The notes under the pieces are model-generated. The model saw only the letters and a list, made by a program, of their open reading frames with translations, was not told the DNA's origin and did not search any database. A stretch of 64,000 bases of DNA from Alphaproteobacteria bacterium (GTDB lineage: Bacteria > Pseudomonadota > Alphaproteobacteria > UBA6615), in the NCBI GenBank assembly GCA_002727315.1, contig PBWR01000006.1, positions 186,001 through 250,000 on the forward strand, read 5' to 3'. Position numbers and translations under genes: made by a program. Below, one piece after another: positions 63,624 through 64,000 of the stretch (position 1 is the first letter of the stretch; each line of letters begins with the position of its first letter).

Positions 63624-64000
63624 ATGCCCGACGGAGCCCCAGATTCGAATTTGGTGACACCGCTCGAGCGCTACCGCGAGATGCGCGGTGCGAACGAGTT
63701 GATTCGCGATCCCATGCAGAAACTCGGGATCGAGAAGCTGCAAAGCCTGCACCATGCCTTGAACGGCTATCAGCCCGCCGAGGACGGCTGGCTGTCTGGC
63801 TGGAAAGATCGTTTCGGCCTGGGGCGGCGAACCGAAGCACCGCCGATGGGGCTCTATCTCTATGGCCCGGTCGGCCGGGGCAAATCCATGCTCATGGACC
63901 TGTTCTATGAAACCGCGCCGGTTGCAAGAAAACGCCGGGTGCATTTTCACGCTTTCATGCTCGAGATCCAGCAGCGCCTGAACGAGCTCCGCAAACAGGA
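63624..64000 (+). CDS. zapE: cell division protein ZapE / AFG1-like ATPase (N-terminal part)
   Basis: The first 125 residues are in the window. TPLERYREMRGANELIRDP opens the family, and LYLYGPVGRGKSMLMDLFYE is the Walker A motif; RVHFHAFMLEIQQRLNELRK matches the next AFG1 block. ZapE/AFG1 members are AAA-like ATPases linked to cell division in bacteria and membrane protein turnover in mitochondria. The frame runs off the window. Confidence 0.9.
   Translation, partial: MPDGAPDSNLVTPLERYREMRGANELIRDPMQKLGIEKLQSLHHALNGYQPAEDGWLSGWKDRFGLGRRTEAPPMGLYLYGPVGRGKSMLMDLFYETAPVARKRRVHFHAFMLEIQQRLNELRKQ

Overview
This window comes from a GC-rich alphaproteobacterial chromosome, most like Rhodospirillales and relatives. 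The inference rests on gene content and order: argH / small lipoprotein / lysA / TIGR02302 coiled-coil protein / CpdR-like regulator / MJ0042 zinc-ribbon protein / ftsE-ftsX / YdcF / plsC; a chorismate mutase / hisC / tyrA block divergent from metX-metW; sdhCDAB; GluQRS; Coq7; and a twin-helix small membrane protein. I see no insertion sequence, prophage, CRISPR array or rRNA. There is one tRNA, tRNA-Leu(CAA).

Layout. 1-8.8 kb: acyl-CoA catabolism, with two FadB-type fusion enzymes flanking a MaoC hydratase, an APH-type kinase, an acyl-CoA dehydrogenase and an SDR. The kinase and dehydrogenase look like separate versions of the two halves of ACAD10/ACAD11, which suggests 4-hydroxyacyl-CoA breakdown. 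9-17.7 kb: an SLC13/DASS transporter and aromatic- or xenobiotic-type enzymes (muconolactone isomerase family, two tandem GSTs, a broken dienelactone hydrolase, a methyltransferase, a gamma-glutamyltransferase-like enzyme, a luciferase-like monooxygenase, a carboxymuconolactone decarboxylase family protein). 17.8-24.6 kb: an AI-2E-type permease, a coxG-M-S-L type molybdenum hydroxylase operon, a bicupin and the tRNA. 24.7-33.6 kb: housekeeping genes (YqaA, DsbB, Coq7, HNH protein, esterase, AlkA-like glycosylase, GluQRS, cobalamin adenosyltransferase) and an etfB-etfA-hbd operon. 33.6-44 kb: the argH-lysA-ftsEX-plsC block. 44-55 kb: amino-acid synthesis (tyrA, hisC, chorismate mutase, metXW) and single genes. 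56-60 kb: sdhCDAB. 60-64 kb: a PhyH oxygenase, a second CMD-family protein, an NAD(P)-binding/SAF-domain protein and the start of zapE.

The most unusual property is a set of lesions in otherwise well-formed genes. At least three genes need a one-base correction (dienelactone hydrolase, a 95-residue acidic protein, a CpdR-like receiver). Four carry an in-frame stop (dienelactone hydrolase TAA, a cupin TAG, sdhC TAG at codon 4, and a secreted protein after sdhB TAG). TAG is a very common true stop here, so amber suppression is unlikely; base-call errors or real decay both fit, and raw reads would decide.

Two long gene-free stretches stand out. Positions 43987-44353 carry two perfect DnaA boxes in an AT-rich spacer. 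Positions 54770-55955 have no convincing gene, but hold three perfect five-base-pair hairpins that all have a UUCG loop on the minus strand. This second stretch is the best candidate for an undescribed element, possibly a structured RNA.
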